NCBI GenBank assembly: GCA_965659005.1 | Contig: CBFHVG010000048.1 | Location: 1-37,194 of the forward strand | Length of the DNA: 37,194 bases | Reading direction: 5' to 3' | DNA from: CAYPTY01 sp965659005 | GTDB lineage: Bacteria; Bacteroidota; Rhodothermia; Balneolales; Balneolaceae | In this document: one piece after another, positions 24,865-34,245 of the stretch | Numbering within the stretch: position 1 is the stretch's first letter | How the letters are laid out: each line of letters opens with the position of its first letter | Position numbers and translations under genes: made by a program | Notes under the pieces: model-generated | The model's database searches: none | The model's input: the letters and a program-made list of their open reading frames with translations, nothing else | Told to the model about the DNA's origin: nothing

Positions 24865-26796
24865 TTACTTATTGTCGTCGTCTTCAACAACTTCGAAGTC
24901 AGCATCAACTGCTCCAGAGTCATCAGAATCAGAGCTATCTTCGGCTTCTGCCTGAGCATCACCTGCACTTGCCGGATCAGCAGCACCGGCTTCTTGTGAG
25001 GCCTGATAGATTTCCTGAGAAGCGGCTGTCCAGGCCTGATTAACTTCATTAGTTGCAGTTTCAAGTGCATCCAGATCTGCAGCTTTGTGAGCTTCTTCAA
25101 GCTTCGCTATTGCTTCTTCAATAGCTGTTTTGTTGCCTTCTGAGATCTTGTCACCATATTCATCCAACTGCTTCTTAGTAGAGAAGATTAATGCATCAGC
25201 AGCGTTCATTTTTTCAATACGCTCTCTTTCTTTTGCATCTTCTTCTGCATGCTCTTCAGCAGCTTTCTTCATCTTTTCGATTTCCTCATCAGAAAGACCT
25301 GATGATGCCTCGATTCGGATACTTTGTTCTTTACCAGTTCCTTTGTCCTTAGCTGTAATATTCAGAACACCATTGGCATCAACATCGAAAGTAACCTCAA
25401 TTTGAGGAACGCCTCTTGGTGCTGGTGGAATACCATCTAAGTGGAAACGACCCAAGGTTCTGTTATCAACAGCTTTTGCTCTCTCACCTTGAAGAACATG
25501 AATTTCAACAGATGATTGATTATCCGCAGCAGTTGAGAAGGTCTCTGACTTACTTGTTGGTATAGTTGAATTAGCTTCAATTAGCTTCGTCATTACACCG
25601 CCAAGAGTTTCAATACCCAGTGTTAGTGGAGAAACGTCCAGAAGAACAACATCTTCGACTTCTCCAGTAAGTACACCACCTTGAATAGCAGCACCCACAG
25701 AAACTACCTCATCAGGGTTAACGCCTTTACTAGGCTCTTTACCAAAAAACTCTTTTACCGTTTCCTGAATTTTTGGGATTCGAGTTGAACCACCAACTAA
25801 AATTACATGATCAATCTGGCTCTTATTCAGACCAGCATCTTTCAGAGCAAGTTCACATGGACTAATGGTTCTTTTTACCAAATCGTCAACAAGTTGCTCA
25901 AATTTTGCACGTGTGATATCAACATTCAGGTGCTTTGGACCTTCTTGTGTCGCAGTAATAAATGGTAAGTTTACATTCGTTTTTTGTGAAGCTGAAAGTT
26001 CAATTTTTGCTTTTTCAGCTGCATCTTTTAGACGCTGCATCGCCATTGGATCATTTTTAAGATCAACGCCTTCAGCAGACTTAAACTCATCAGCAAGGAA
26101 ATTGATTAGCTTGGCATCAAAGTCGTCACCACCAAGATGGGTGTCACCATGTGTTGATTTCACCTCGAATACTCCATCACCTAACTCAAGAATAGATACA
26201 TCAAATGTACCACCACCAAGGTCATATACTACAATAGTTTGATCTATATCTTTTTTATCCAAGCCATATGCTAATGCAGCAGCAGTTGGTTCGTTTATAA
26301 TTCTTTTAACATCAAGTCCGGCTACTTTACCAGCTTCCTGTGTAGCTTTTCTTTGAGCATCATTGAAATATGCAGGAACAGTAATAACTGCTTCAGTTAC
26401 TGTTTGTCCAAGATACTCTTCAGCTGTTTGCTTCATTTTCTGCAATACCATTGCAGAGATTTCTTGTGGTGCATACTGACGGTCGTCTATCTGAACACGT
26501 GCTGTACCATCGTCAGCTTTCACGACTTTGTAAGCAACCTGCTCAGTTTCGCCCTTTACTTCATTGAACATACGTCCCATAAAACGCTTTACAGAAGCAA
26601 CCGTTTTTTCAGGATTTGTAATAGCCTGACGTTTGGCTGGGGCACCAACAAGGCGCTCACCATCTTTTGAAAATGCGACTACAGATGGAGTTGTTCTGCC
26701 GCCTTCAGCATTCTGAATAACAACAGGTTCATTTCCCTCCATCACAGATACACAAGAGTTTGTTGTACCTAAATCAATACCTATGATTTTACCCAT
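24865..26796 (-). CDS. dnaK: Chaperone DnaK (Hsp70)
   Basis: 643 residues, full length. The nucleotide-binding domain starts 'GKIIGIDLGTTNSCVSVMEG', with 'VYDLGGGTFDVSIL' and 'VILVGGSTRIPKIQ'. The substrate domain has 'LLDVSPLTLGIETLGG', and the helical lid ends in an acidic tail 'DFEVVEDDDNK'. It folds and rescues proteins with DnaJ and GrpE. It follows hsp20 by 37 bases and ends at a strong terminator. Neither grpE, dnaJ nor hrcA is in the window. Confidence 0.98.
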   Translation of the reverse strand: MGKIIGIDLGTTNSCVSVMEGNEPVVIQNAEGGRTTPSVVAFSKDGERLVGAPAKRQAITNPEKTVASVKRFMGRMFNEVKGETEQVAYKVVKADDGTARVQIDDRQYAPQEISAMVLQKMKQTAEEYLGQTVTEAVITVPAYFNDAQRKATQEAGKVAGLDVKRIINEPTAAALAYGLDKKDIDQTIVVYDLGGGTFDVSILELGDGVFEVKSTHGDTHLGGDDFDAKLINFLADEFKSAEGVDLKNDPMAMQRLKDAAEKAKIELSASQKTNVNLPFITATQEGPKHLNVDITRAKFEQLVDDLVKRTISPCELALKDAGLNKSQIDHVILVGGSTRIPKIQETVKEFFGKEPSKGVNPDEVVSVGAAIQGGVLTGEVEDVVLLDVSPLTLGIETLGGVMTKLIEANSTIPTSKSETFSTAADNQSSVEIHVLQGERAKAVDNRTLGRFHLDGIPPAPRGVPQIEVTFDVDANGVLNITAKDKGTGKEQSIRIEASSGLSDEEIEKMKKAAEEHAEEDAKERERIEKMNAADALIFSTKKQLDEYGDKISEGNKTAIEEAIAKLEEAHKAADLDALETATNEVNQAWTAASQEIYQASQEAGAADPASAGDAQAEAEDSSDSDDSGAVDADFEVVEDDDNK

Positions 26797-26833
26797 GTTT
26801 ATTTACCTATATCTTTAACTTATTTGATTAAAA

Positions 26834-27268
26834 CTAGTTTATTGGAATGGATTGAGTGTCTTTAAGAGCATCTGATTTCGGCATGGAAATAGTCAGAACA
26901 CCATTTTTGAAAGCAGCTTTAATTTCTGCAGTGTTTACTGTCTCAGGAATCCCAAATGATCTTGCAAAAGCACCTCTTTTTCGTTCCTGTCTTTTTGCCT
27001 CTTCGTTATCAGAGTAACTTATTACACGTTCACCCTTCACGGTTAATACATTATCTTTTAGAGCAATATTAATTTCTTTTTTACTGAGTCCGGGTAGATC
27101 TATAAGAACTTTAAACGCCTCATCACTTTCTACAATGTCACAGTCTGGCGTAAAGTCACGATCTTCATCACCTACAGGAACTACTTTTTCAACAAATTGC
27201 TGAATGTCTTTACCTAACTTTGATAGGTGTCTCTCTATCTCTATTCCGAACTCTGAAAAATCTGTCAT
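26834..27268 (-). CDS. Small heat-shock protein (Hsp20/alpha-crystallin)
   Basis: 144 residues with a central alpha-crystallin domain (about 38-135): 'FKVLIDLPGLSKKEINIALK', 'LTVKGERV', 'FARSFGIPETVNTAEIKAAF' and the diagnostic 'NGVLTISMPK', ending 'IPIN', close to the I-x-I/V oligomer motif. It holds unfolding proteins for DnaK, encoded 37 bases downstream in the same transcript. Confidence 0.94.
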   Translation of the reverse strand: MTDFSEFGIEIERHLSKLGKDIQQFVEKVVPVGDEDRDFTPDCDIVESDEAFKVLIDLPGLSKKEINIALKDNVLTVKGERVISYSDNEEAKRQERKRGAFARSFGIPETVNTAEIKAAFKNGVLTISMPKSDALKDTQSIPIN

Positions 27269-27282
27269 AATATGCTGTTTTG

Positions 27283-27319
27283 AGTGATTTTAGTTATCAC
27301 TATGCAAGTGTAATGCCAA
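27283..27319 (-). promoter_or_regulatory. Candidate hsp20-dnaK promoter with overlapping dyad
   Basis: The minus strand reads TTGGCA (27319-27314), a 17-base spacer, then TAACTA (27296-27291), a -35/-10-like pair. The latter overlaps the dyad AGTGAT-N7-ATCACT (27283-27301). No CIRCE (TTAGCACTC-N9-GAGTGCTAA) is present. The dyad could be a stress-repressor operator. Confidence 0.35.
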
Positions 27320-27364
27320 AAACAGTGCGAATTACCAATTATGACGTAATGACAAGGAGAGTCA

Positions 27365-28651
27365 TTAATTTGACAAAGTGTCGAGGTGCTCCCAGAAGCT
27401 TGGATAGGAAATTGCAGCACATTCAGCATCTTTAATGATTGATGCTTTACGGCCTTTTAGGGATAGAATAGCTGCTGCCATTGCAATACGATGGTCATGA
27501 AAAGATTCAAATGTCGCAGATTCAAATGTATGGTCTGGTTTGCCATGAATAATTAAACCGTCCTGCAGTTCTTCAAAATCTGCATTAATAGATTTCAATA
27601 GCTGAGAAATTGCCATGATCCTATCAGTTTCTTTATGCCTCAATTCCTCAGCTCCCTCGATGATGGATGTGCCATCTGCATATGCCATAGCAATGGAAAG
27701 AATTGGAAGTTCATCGATACAATTTGGTATCAATTCTTTTGTGATTCTTGTGCCTATCAAGTCAGATGAACGAACAATTATATCCCCTGTTGGCTCGGCT
27801 GAATTATTGGATTCATTCTCAATTTCAATATTTGCACCCATATCTTTTAAAACTGACATCAATCCAGTTCTTGTGGGGTTAAGTCCGGTTTGTTTTAGTC
27901 TTATTTCCGAACCCCTCTGAATACTTGCACCTACTAACCAGAAGGCAGCTGATGAAAAATCTGCAGGAATAGAATAACTTTGATTTGGAATGGCATCATT
28001 TGCAGATGAACTAATAATTCGATGGTCACCAGAAACATCTGCATTCAAATTTAATAACCGTTCAGTATGATCGCGGCTTGGTGTAGTTTCAATGACTTTA
28101 GTTTCATTCTTACCAAACAATCCAGCTAATAATACGCATGACTTAACCTGAGCACTTGCTACAGGTAATTTGTATTCAATGGCATTTAATTCACCTGAAC
28201 GAGATATATGAAGAGGTGCATATTGATTATTAGCCGCCAATATCTTCGCTCCCATCATTTCCATGGGGGTCATAATTCTCTTCATACTTCTTGATGAAAG
28301 AGATGAATCACCTGTTAATTTTATTGATAATCCCGCACCTACAACAACACCCGAAAGCAATCGCATACATGTTCCCGAATTTCCACAGTCCAGGTCAGAA
28401 ATTTGATTGTTTAAATCTGTTCTACCTGTACCTTCGATGATTAATACATCATCCTTTTTCTGAACTTTTGCGCCAAGATGTTCAACGCAGGCCAGTGTAC
28501 TAAGCGGATCTTCTGCCATTGAATAATTCTTTACTTCAGAGCGACCTTCATGAAGTAAAGAGAATATTGCTGCTCGTTGTGAAATTGATTTATCGGGGGG
28601 GAGCGACAGATCACCCTTAAGTGAAGGAATCGGTTTAATTTTTCTTTCCAT
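27365..28651 (-). CDS. aroA: 3-phosphoshikimate 1-carboxyvinyltransferase (EPSP synthase)
   Basis: 428 residues, shikimate pathway. It joins shikimate-3-phosphate and PEP. K21, S22 and R26 are in 'PPDKSISQRAA'; the PEP-binding loop 'LDCGNSGTCMRLLSG' is at 87-101; the catalytic D311 is in 'CIDELPIL' and E339 in 'RHKETDRI'. The PEP-loop sequence is nearer to Firmicutes/class II enzymes than to E. coli, but glyphosate behaviour cannot be deduced. It ends a six-gene minus-strand run and overlaps the TPR gene stop by one base. Confidence 0.96.
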   Translation of the reverse strand: MERKIKPIPSLKGDLSLPPDKSISQRAAIFSLLHEGRSEVKNYSMAEDPLSTLACVEHLGAKVQKKDDVLIIEGTGRTDLNNQISDLDCGNSGTCMRLLSGVVVGAGLSIKLTGDSSLSSRSMKRIMTPMEMMGAKILAANNQYAPLHISRSGELNAIEYKLPVASAQVKSCVLLAGLFGKNETKVIETTPSRDHTERLLNLNADVSGDHRIISSSANDAIPNQSYSIPADFSSAAFWLVGASIQRGSEIRLKQTGLNPTRTGLMSVLKDMGANIEIENESNNSAEPTGDIIVRSSDLIGTRITKELIPNCIDELPILSIAMAYADGTSIIEGAEELRHKETDRIMAISQLLKSINADFEELQDGLIIHGKPDHTFESATFESFHDHRIAMAAAILSLKGRKASIIKDAECAAISYPSFWEHLDTLSN

Positions 28652-31600
28652 TACTCCAAAGTATTGATCAGGCCTTGAGCACGTTGAGCAGATGTGCTAC
28701 CAGGGTAATCTTTAATAATGGTATTCAATGTATTCAAAGCTTCACCACGGTTTCCTAGATTTATTTGGCATTCAGCTGTTTGATATAGTGATCTGCCAAC
28801 CCATTCAGAAAAAGCTTCGTACAATACCTTCACTTTAGCATATTCTTCAACAGCTTCGTTATAAAAACCTTGCTCTTGTTTTAGAATTCCTAAATAGTGT
28901 TGGGCTTCAGCTCCAAGGTTAGTCGTGTTCGTTTCAGCAATCTCTCTTAATATTTCTTCAGCAGAAGAATAATCCCTCTCCTTTATACCAACTTTGGCCA
29001 ATCCTATTTTTGCTGCTTCACTTCTACTATTCGTTTTCAAAGCTTCCTGATATTCAATCAGTGCTTTTCCAAGATCATTCTGTGCCAAACTTGCATTACC
29101 CATGCCTATATAAGCCTCTAACTTGAATCTGGGCTTCTCCTGCAGTAATTGGACATAGATATTATGACTTCTTTGAAAATTACCTAAGTCTGAATATATC
29201 TGACCCATGTTAGTAAGAGCGGATGCTGACTCATCACTGCTGGGATATTGACTAATAATAGCTTGATAGGACTGAAGTGCATTCTCTATATCACCAATCT
29301 GTACATAACTGTCAGCTAAGTAGATATATGCATTTGGCGCAAGTCTATCTGAGTTCGTTACCCTCAGATACTGCCTAAGTTCTTTAATTGCATTTTGGTA
29401 ATCCCCGGATTGATACACATTTTCAGCTTGTCTGAACCTTAACTGATCAGCTGTTGATGATCTGGGGTTATCATTCAGAAAGGCTTCCAGAATTTGAGAA
29501 CTACTGTCAGCTTCTCCACTCGATAATTGGGCATACTGAATACCATTAATAGCCTCAATGATGTAAGGACTTCTTGGATACTCTTCCAGTACCTTATTGT
29601 ACTCATCTACCGCCTTATCGTATTCACCGGCGTTGTAATAAGCATCACCAATATTATACTGAGATCGTGCTGCCCAATTCGTTCTTGGGTACTTTTGAAT
29701 AACGGTTTGAAACTCCTCTATAGCCTGAGAATAATTCGAAGTATTTAAGTAGATGTAAGCGATGTTGTATTGAGCTTGTTCTCTCAACCTGCTGAAGGGA
29801 TAGATTCTCAACAACCTTCTGAATGTACTAACGGCTTCAAATGTCCTGTTTGCTCTGTAATAAGAATTACCTACCTGAAACATTGCATAATCGCCACCTG
29901 GTTCAGCTCCTATGGCTTGGTTATAATACTTCATGGCATCTGAATATCTGCCGAGCGCATAGTATGCATCTCCGACTCTCAGGCGAGTATCTGTATCATA
30001 AGGAAAGAGTGCTATAGGCGGAGGATTGTAATTCTCAAGAAATGCTTCTAATGGTGGTGCGGCTTTTTCAAAGTCGCCCATTATAAAGTAGGACCAACCA
30101 AGTGAGTATCTGGCAGCGCCAATTAATTCATGATCAGAGTGACGGTTCACAAATGCTGCGAATTGATTTGCTGCACGTCCATATTGTTTCTGCATATAAT
30201 ATGCATCTGCGCTCCAAAAGAGTGATTCAATTCCTAACTCTGTATCGGGTTGCTCACGCCATATATTTTCGAATAATGGTTGAGCTTGTTCGAAAGCCTG
30301 ATTCCTAAATAATACCCAAGCCTTCTGAAACTGAGCCTGTGTCTTAATTTTAGGATCCAGATTGATAGATTTTTCGGCTTCTTCAAATGCCTGGATCGCT
30401 CTTGTAAACTCTCCATTCGCATAATAAGCCTCACCTAAAAGGGTAAACACCTCACCAGCTTTATTCAGCTCATCATTATTTCTTATAAGCTGAAGAAGAA
30501 TTTCGATTGCCTCACCATACTGAGCTCCTTCAAAAGCAGATATTGCCCATTCATAGTATGCTTCCTCAACCCAAAGTCCTGACTTAAAACGTTCACCAAA
30601 CTCTTCAAATGTTGAGTATGACTGAGCATATCGATTGCCCAGTTTTTCATTAACTGCTTTGTAGTAGAGGGCTTTTCTTGCCATCTCATCATCACCAATC
30701 GAAGCCTTTGAAAAGGAATCTGACGCCCAGTGAAAAACCTCTTGTTTATAATATAGCCAACCCAATCCATAGTAAGCGTTTCTAACCTTATCAGTTCCTT
30801 TGTTCAGATTGATATATTCAAGATAGCGGGTAGTAGCACGGTCAAAATTATTCAGAAAATTGTGACTCTCAGCGATGAGAATCACAGCTTTTGATTTTGA
30901 TTCATCATCCAGATATGGCATTGCATTTCTTAAAGCTGTAATAGCTTCTTCATACTCACCTTTTTGATAATAAGACTCGCCTAGTGCGGTACCAACTCTT
31001 CGTGTTATCGGTTTATTTGGATAACGTGATTTAAGTAGTTCAAAAGCAATTGTGGCCTCATCATAATTACCATCGGATAAGTGCAATCTCCCTCGGGCAT
31101 ACAATGCTTTTGGAGCCCATTCTGAATCCGGGTAATCATCTGATAAATCAAGAAAAATCTGAATGGCTTTTTCATTGTCCCCTTTTTCTGCAGTGGCTTC
31201 TGCCATCCAGTACAAACTCTCAGCTCTTCTCTGATTTGAAATACCAGTTTGAAGTGCTTTATCATAAAATGATATCGCTTCATCGTAGTCAGATTCTCTT
31301 TCAAATTTGACGGCTAGATCAATGAATAGTAATCCGGACCGCTCCGATGTTGGATATCTTTGGGTAAACTCCTGATAGTAATTCACAATATGTGAAGAAT
31401 CACTGGCGGCTCTTGATTTAGCCAGGTAGAAATATGCAGACTCCAGAAGAGTTGATTGACTATATCTTTTGATAAACTTTTCGAAGGAAAAGCCAGCTTC
31501 CTCGAATAGACCATTATCGTAAAGCTCTATACCATTCTGATAATCTTTTCTTGGATTATTCTGGAAGTCTTGTGCTGATAGAGATCCTGTGGATATGAAT

Positions 31601-31653
31601 ATCAAGGCTAAGAAACACAGTAATCTGATGCGATTAGTATCGGGTAATAGCAT
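28651..31653 (-). CDS. Exported TPR-repeat protein
   Basis: 1000 residues from the ATG at 31653; a TTG two codons earlier is less likely. A signal peptide (LLCFLALIFISTGSLSAQ) is followed by an almost unbroken array of tetratricopeptide repeats, roughly 25, many with the BamD/YbgF-like pattern of a Tyr/Ala helix, 'GEYDEAI' and 'YP' at the turn (for example 'NAGEYDKAVDEYNKVLEEYP'). It is probably a periplasmic or outer-membrane-associated scaffold; partner unknown. It lies 28 bases after the CBS gene and is translationally coupled to aroA. Confidence 0.9.
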   Translation of the reverse strand: MLLPDTNRIRLLCFLALIFISTGSLSAQDFQNNPRKDYQNGIELYDNGLFEEAGFSFEKFIKRYSQSTLLESAYFYLAKSRAASDSSHIVNYYQEFTQRYPTSERSGLLFIDLAVKFERESDYDEAISFYDKALQTGISNQRRAESLYWMAEATAEKGDNEKAIQIFLDLSDDYPDSEWAPKALYARGRLHLSDGNYDEATIAFELLKSRYPNKPITRRVGTALGESYYQKGEYEEAITALRNAMPYLDDESKSKAVILIAESHNFLNNFDRATTRYLEYINLNKGTDKVRNAYYGLGWLYYKQEVFHWASDSFSKASIGDDEMARKALYYKAVNEKLGNRYAQSYSTFEEFGERFKSGLWVEEAYYEWAISAFEGAQYGEAIEILLQLIRNNDELNKAGEVFTLLGEAYYANGEFTRAIQAFEEAEKSINLDPKIKTQAQFQKAWVLFRNQAFEQAQPLFENIWREQPDTELGIESLFWSADAYYMQKQYGRAANQFAAFVNRHSDHELIGAARYSLGWSYFIMGDFEKAAPPLEAFLENYNPPPIALFPYDTDTRLRVGDAYYALGRYSDAMKYYNQAIGAEPGGDYAMFQVGNSYYRANRTFEAVSTFRRLLRIYPFSRLREQAQYNIAYIYLNTSNYSQAIEEFQTVIQKYPRTNWAARSQYNIGDAYYNAGEYDKAVDEYNKVLEEYPRSPYIIEAINGIQYAQLSSGEADSSSQILEAFLNDNPRSSTADQLRFRQAENVYQSGDYQNAIKELRQYLRVTNSDRLAPNAYIYLADSYVQIGDIENALQSYQAIISQYPSSDESASALTNMGQIYSDLGNFQRSHNIYVQLLQEKPRFKLEAYIGMGNASLAQNDLGKALIEYQEALKTNSRSEAAKIGLAKVGIKERDYSSAEEILREIAETNTTNLGAEAQHYLGILKQEQGFYNEAVEEYAKVKVLYEAFSEWVGRSLYQTAECQINLGNRGEALNTLNTIIKDYPGSTSAQRAQGLINTLE

Positions 31654-31681
31654 GCACAAAAGTTAAGTAGTCAAATTGAAA

Positions 31682-32347
31682 TTAGATATCTAAATATCTA
31701 AGCAATTCATTAGCTCTGTCAGTGTAGTCTGCTTCCAGGTCAATACTGTTTGCTTCAGATGTGACCAGATAACCAAACCTTCTTAATGCTGAACTTACTG
31801 TAGATGATTCACTGATATTGAGCTTAAATGAAATATAATACATATCGCTTTCAGAGCCAGGCTGCTGAACAGCAATACCTAAAATTTTTGCACCCTCTTC
31901 TTCTACAATTCTCACTAAATCTGCAAGACTGAAGTCAACCTGATCAACCCCAACGGTAATAACTGAACCGAAAGCTGATAAGTTGAAAATTTCTCCGAGT
32001 GCATTCAAAACCTCTTTCTTCCTGATCACTCCGAGAAACCTCATTTCCTCATCAACAATTGGAAGAATATACAACTCATGCGAAAGCATAAGCCTAGCAG
32101 CTTCAAAAATGTGACTGCTTTGTTGGATAAAAACTGGTTCCTTGAGCTCTAAAGTATCAATATCCATACTTTCAGAAGGCGCATCAACCAGTGTATTTAG
32201 CTCAATCATACCAATCAGGTGATTCGTCTCATTAACAACAGGGAATCTGGTTACTGACAGTAAATCCATCTTAATCAAAGCAAATGAGACAGTGTCATTC
32301 ACTCCAAGAGGCCTGATTTCGGTATTTATAATTTCATGTACAATCAT
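31682..32347 (-). CDS. Tandem CBS-domain protein
   Basis: 221 residues with no enzymatic domain. Two CBS motifs (about 8-60, 'TRFPVVNETNHLIGMI'; and 70-120, 'YILPIVDEEMRFLGVI') should form one Bateman module binding an adenine nucleotide. The C-terminal 90 residues look ACT-like ('GAKILGIAVQQ', 'YYISFKLN', 'VSSALRRFGYLVTSE'). It is likely a cytoplasmic energy/nucleotide sensor of unknown target. It starts 3 bases after hflX ends. Confidence 0.85.
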   Translation of the reverse strand: MIVHEIINTEIRPLGVNDTVSFALIKMDLLSVTRFPVVNETNHLIGMIELNTLVDAPSESMDIDTLELKEPVFIQQSSHIFEAARLMLSHELYILPIVDEEMRFLGVIRKKEVLNALGEIFNLSAFGSVITVGVDQVDFSLADLVRIVEEEGAKILGIAVQQPGSESDMYYISFKLNISESSTVSSALRRFGYLVTSEANSIDLEADYTDRANELLRYLDI

Positions 32348-32350
32348 GAG

Positions 32351-33652
32351 CTAGTCTTTTTCTATAACAACTCCACTACCTGCGTTAATATTATCAATCA
32401 ATTTATTGAACTGCTTAAAATCCTTTTTTGATATCGTAAATGTCAGTTCAACTTCATCATTAAGATAGTGTTCCTCAACAACCGTTGCCTTGTCATGAAT
32501 AAATGCAATTGCCTTATATTTTGAAAGAGGAATCTTATCTGTAATTGTTAAATAATCTTCTTCAATAATCTCTTCAATTTTTTCCTCCAACCTCTTTAGT
32601 CCTATACCACGAGAGGCAGAAATATATAGGGCATCTGGATAGGAAATCTTGAGCTGAGCCATTTGGTCAGCGTCTATCTTATCCATTTTATTCATCACCA
32701 GAATAGCTCTCTTAGATTCTGCTTTTAATTCTTTAAGTGTATCATGAACTACAGTAATGTAGTCATCGACTAAAGCAGATGAGCCATCCACCAAATGAAT
32801 CAGAATATCCGCCTCTCTAACTTCATCAAGTGTAGACTTAAAACTTTCGATCAGATTATGAGGCAATTTTCTTATGAAACCAACGGTATCGGATAATAAT
32901 ACCGTATGGTTATTTAACTCCAATCTGCGGACAGTAGAATCTAATGTGGCAAAAAGTCTGTCTTCTGCAAGGACGTTAGTATCAGTTAGTGCATTCATTA
33001 ATGTTGACTTGCCAGCATTTGTATAACCAATAAGTGATACAGTAGTTAAGCCGGAACGACTTTTCCTCTGCGTTGACCTTTGGCGATCCAACTTCTCAAG
33101 TTTATCCTTTAGAACTGAGATTCTCCGCCCAATTAACCTTCTATCTGTCTCAATCTGTGTCTCACCCGGACCTTTAGTACCGATCCCACCTTTCTGCCTT
33201 GATAAGTGAGTCCAGTATCGGGATAGTCTTGGTAATAAATACTGTAACTGAGCTAGTTCAACCTGAGTTTTTGCCGCTGCTGTTTTTGCTCTTCCTGCGA
33301 AGATATCCAGAATTAGCGCTGATCGGTCAAGAACTTTGACTTCGATCACCTTTTCAATATTCCTAATCTGTGTTGGGCTCAAATCATCATCAAAGATGAT
33401 GGTATCAACACTTTTGTCCTGAGCAATTTTTCGAAGTTCGTCAACTTTACCTTTACCAACATAGAAATTAGCATCAGGATTATTTCTACTTTGAAGTACT
33501 TTTTCAACCGCGATACCACCAGCGGTATCTGCAAGCATTTCAAGTTCATCTAGATATTCTTCGGCGTGACTTTTTCCGACCTGATTCCCAAAAATTCCAA
33601 CCAGGAGGACTCTTTCTTTATCAATATCAGAGTTTTGTACGTCTTTAAACAA
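32351..33652 (-). CDS. hflX: Ribosome-associated GTPase HflX
   Basis: 433 residues. An N-terminal HflX domain (about 15-190, 'FYVGKGKVDEL', the Gly-rich 'KGGIGTKGPGETQIETDRR') is followed by a G domain with G1 'GYTNAGKST' (209-217), G3 'DTVGFIRKLPHNLIESFKST' and G4 'NKMDKID'. It rescues and splits stalled ribosomes under stress. The start is TTG at 33652; no usable ATG lies nearby. GAGGAAG upstream may be the Shine-Dalgarno sequence, although it is rather far. 15 bases after the 3-TM gene; operon member. Confidence 0.95.
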   Translation of the reverse strand: MFKDVQNSDIDKERVLLVGIFGNQVGKSHAEEYLDELEMLADTAGGIAVEKVLQSRNNPDANFYVGKGKVDELRKIAQDKSVDTIIFDDDLSPTQIRNIEKVIEVKVLDRSALILDIFAGRAKTAAAKTQVELAQLQYLLPRLSRYWTHLSRQKGGIGTKGPGETQIETDRRLIGRRISVLKDKLEKLDRQRSTQRKSRSGLTTVSLIGYTNAGKSTLMNALTDTNVLAEDRLFATLDSTVRRLELNNHTVLLSDTVGFIRKLPHNLIESFKSTLDEVREADILIHLVDGSSALVDDYITVVHDTLKELKAESKRAILVMNKMDKIDADQMAQLKISYPDALYISASRGIGLKRLEEKIEEIIEEDYLTITDKIPLSKYKAIAFIHDKATVVEEHYLNDEVELTFTISKKDFKQFNKLIDNINAGSGVVIEKD

Positions 33653-33667
33653 AAAGGGCTACTTCCT

Positions 33668-34243
33668 CTATTTCTCTTTTTCTTCGGATGTGATTTTTAT
33701 CAAATCATTCTCCATTCTTTTTTCCAGCCTGTAAGATACGATTTTTTTGAATTCATTAATTCTGTTTAGAGGTACTTCCAGAGTTAATCTGTGATATATA
33801 CGACTATTTTCATCTTCTCTGTATACAAAGGTGTATTGCTTACCATTCTTCGTGTCCAGTTCTGCAAAATCATTAATATTGAACCATGCTATTGTTTGAG
33901 ATGGTTCATTCAAATTTTTGACTATTCCATTCGCAGTGATATAACTTTTTGAAGCAAGGTAGCTGGCAATAAACCACATAGTACTTAACCAAAGGTATGC
34001 CCACATAGTATCTATTCGATTAGTTTCACCTTGCGTAGCCATGAGTAGCATAACCAGAAGACTGCTAATCAAAAATATACTGGAGAACAAAGGAAAGCCG
34101 AATAATTTACCTGTTCGCCAGCGTAGTCTTACCTGACGTAATCTTAACCTATTATTTATTGAATAAAGTGCGAGAATAGTTGAGGCTACAGTAAAAAAAC
34201 CGAGACTTAGATTGAAAAATATCGAGATGGATTCTCTGATCAT
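33668..34243 (-). CDS. Three-helix membrane protein with cytosolic domain, unrecognised
   Basis: 191 residues from the ATG at 34243, two bases after the upstream stop; the frame is open further upstream but would overlap that gene by 76 bases. Three probable membrane helices (about 8-27, 50-70, 80-98) are followed by a soluble beta-rich domain ('ANGIVKNLNEPSQTIAWFNI', 'YTFVYREDENSRIYHRLTLE', 'EFKKIVSYRL') that resembles membrane-attached PH-like domains. The C-terminus is highly charged. I cannot assign a function; its position between the vWA protein and hflX suggests an envelope role. Confidence 0.75.
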   Translation of the reverse strand: MIRESISIFFNLSLGFFTVASTILALYSINNRLRLRQVRLRWRTGKLFGFPLFSSIFLISSLLVMLLMATQGETNRIDTMWAYLWLSTMWFIASYLASKSYITANGIVKNLNEPSQTIAWFNINDFAELDTKNGKQYTFVYREDENSRIYHRLTLEVPLNRINEFKKIVSYRLEKRMENDLIKITSEEKEK

Positions 34244-34245
34244 CT

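Noticed and set aside
24798..25100. 100-codon minus-strand frame rich in Lys/Leu
   Set aside because: A shifted frame inside the dnaK 3' end that runs through the terminator; no family features.
27348..27366. AATGAC-N7-GTCATT dyad at the aroA stop as terminator
   Set aside because: Six-base arms with no following T tract; no good terminator is seen after aroA.
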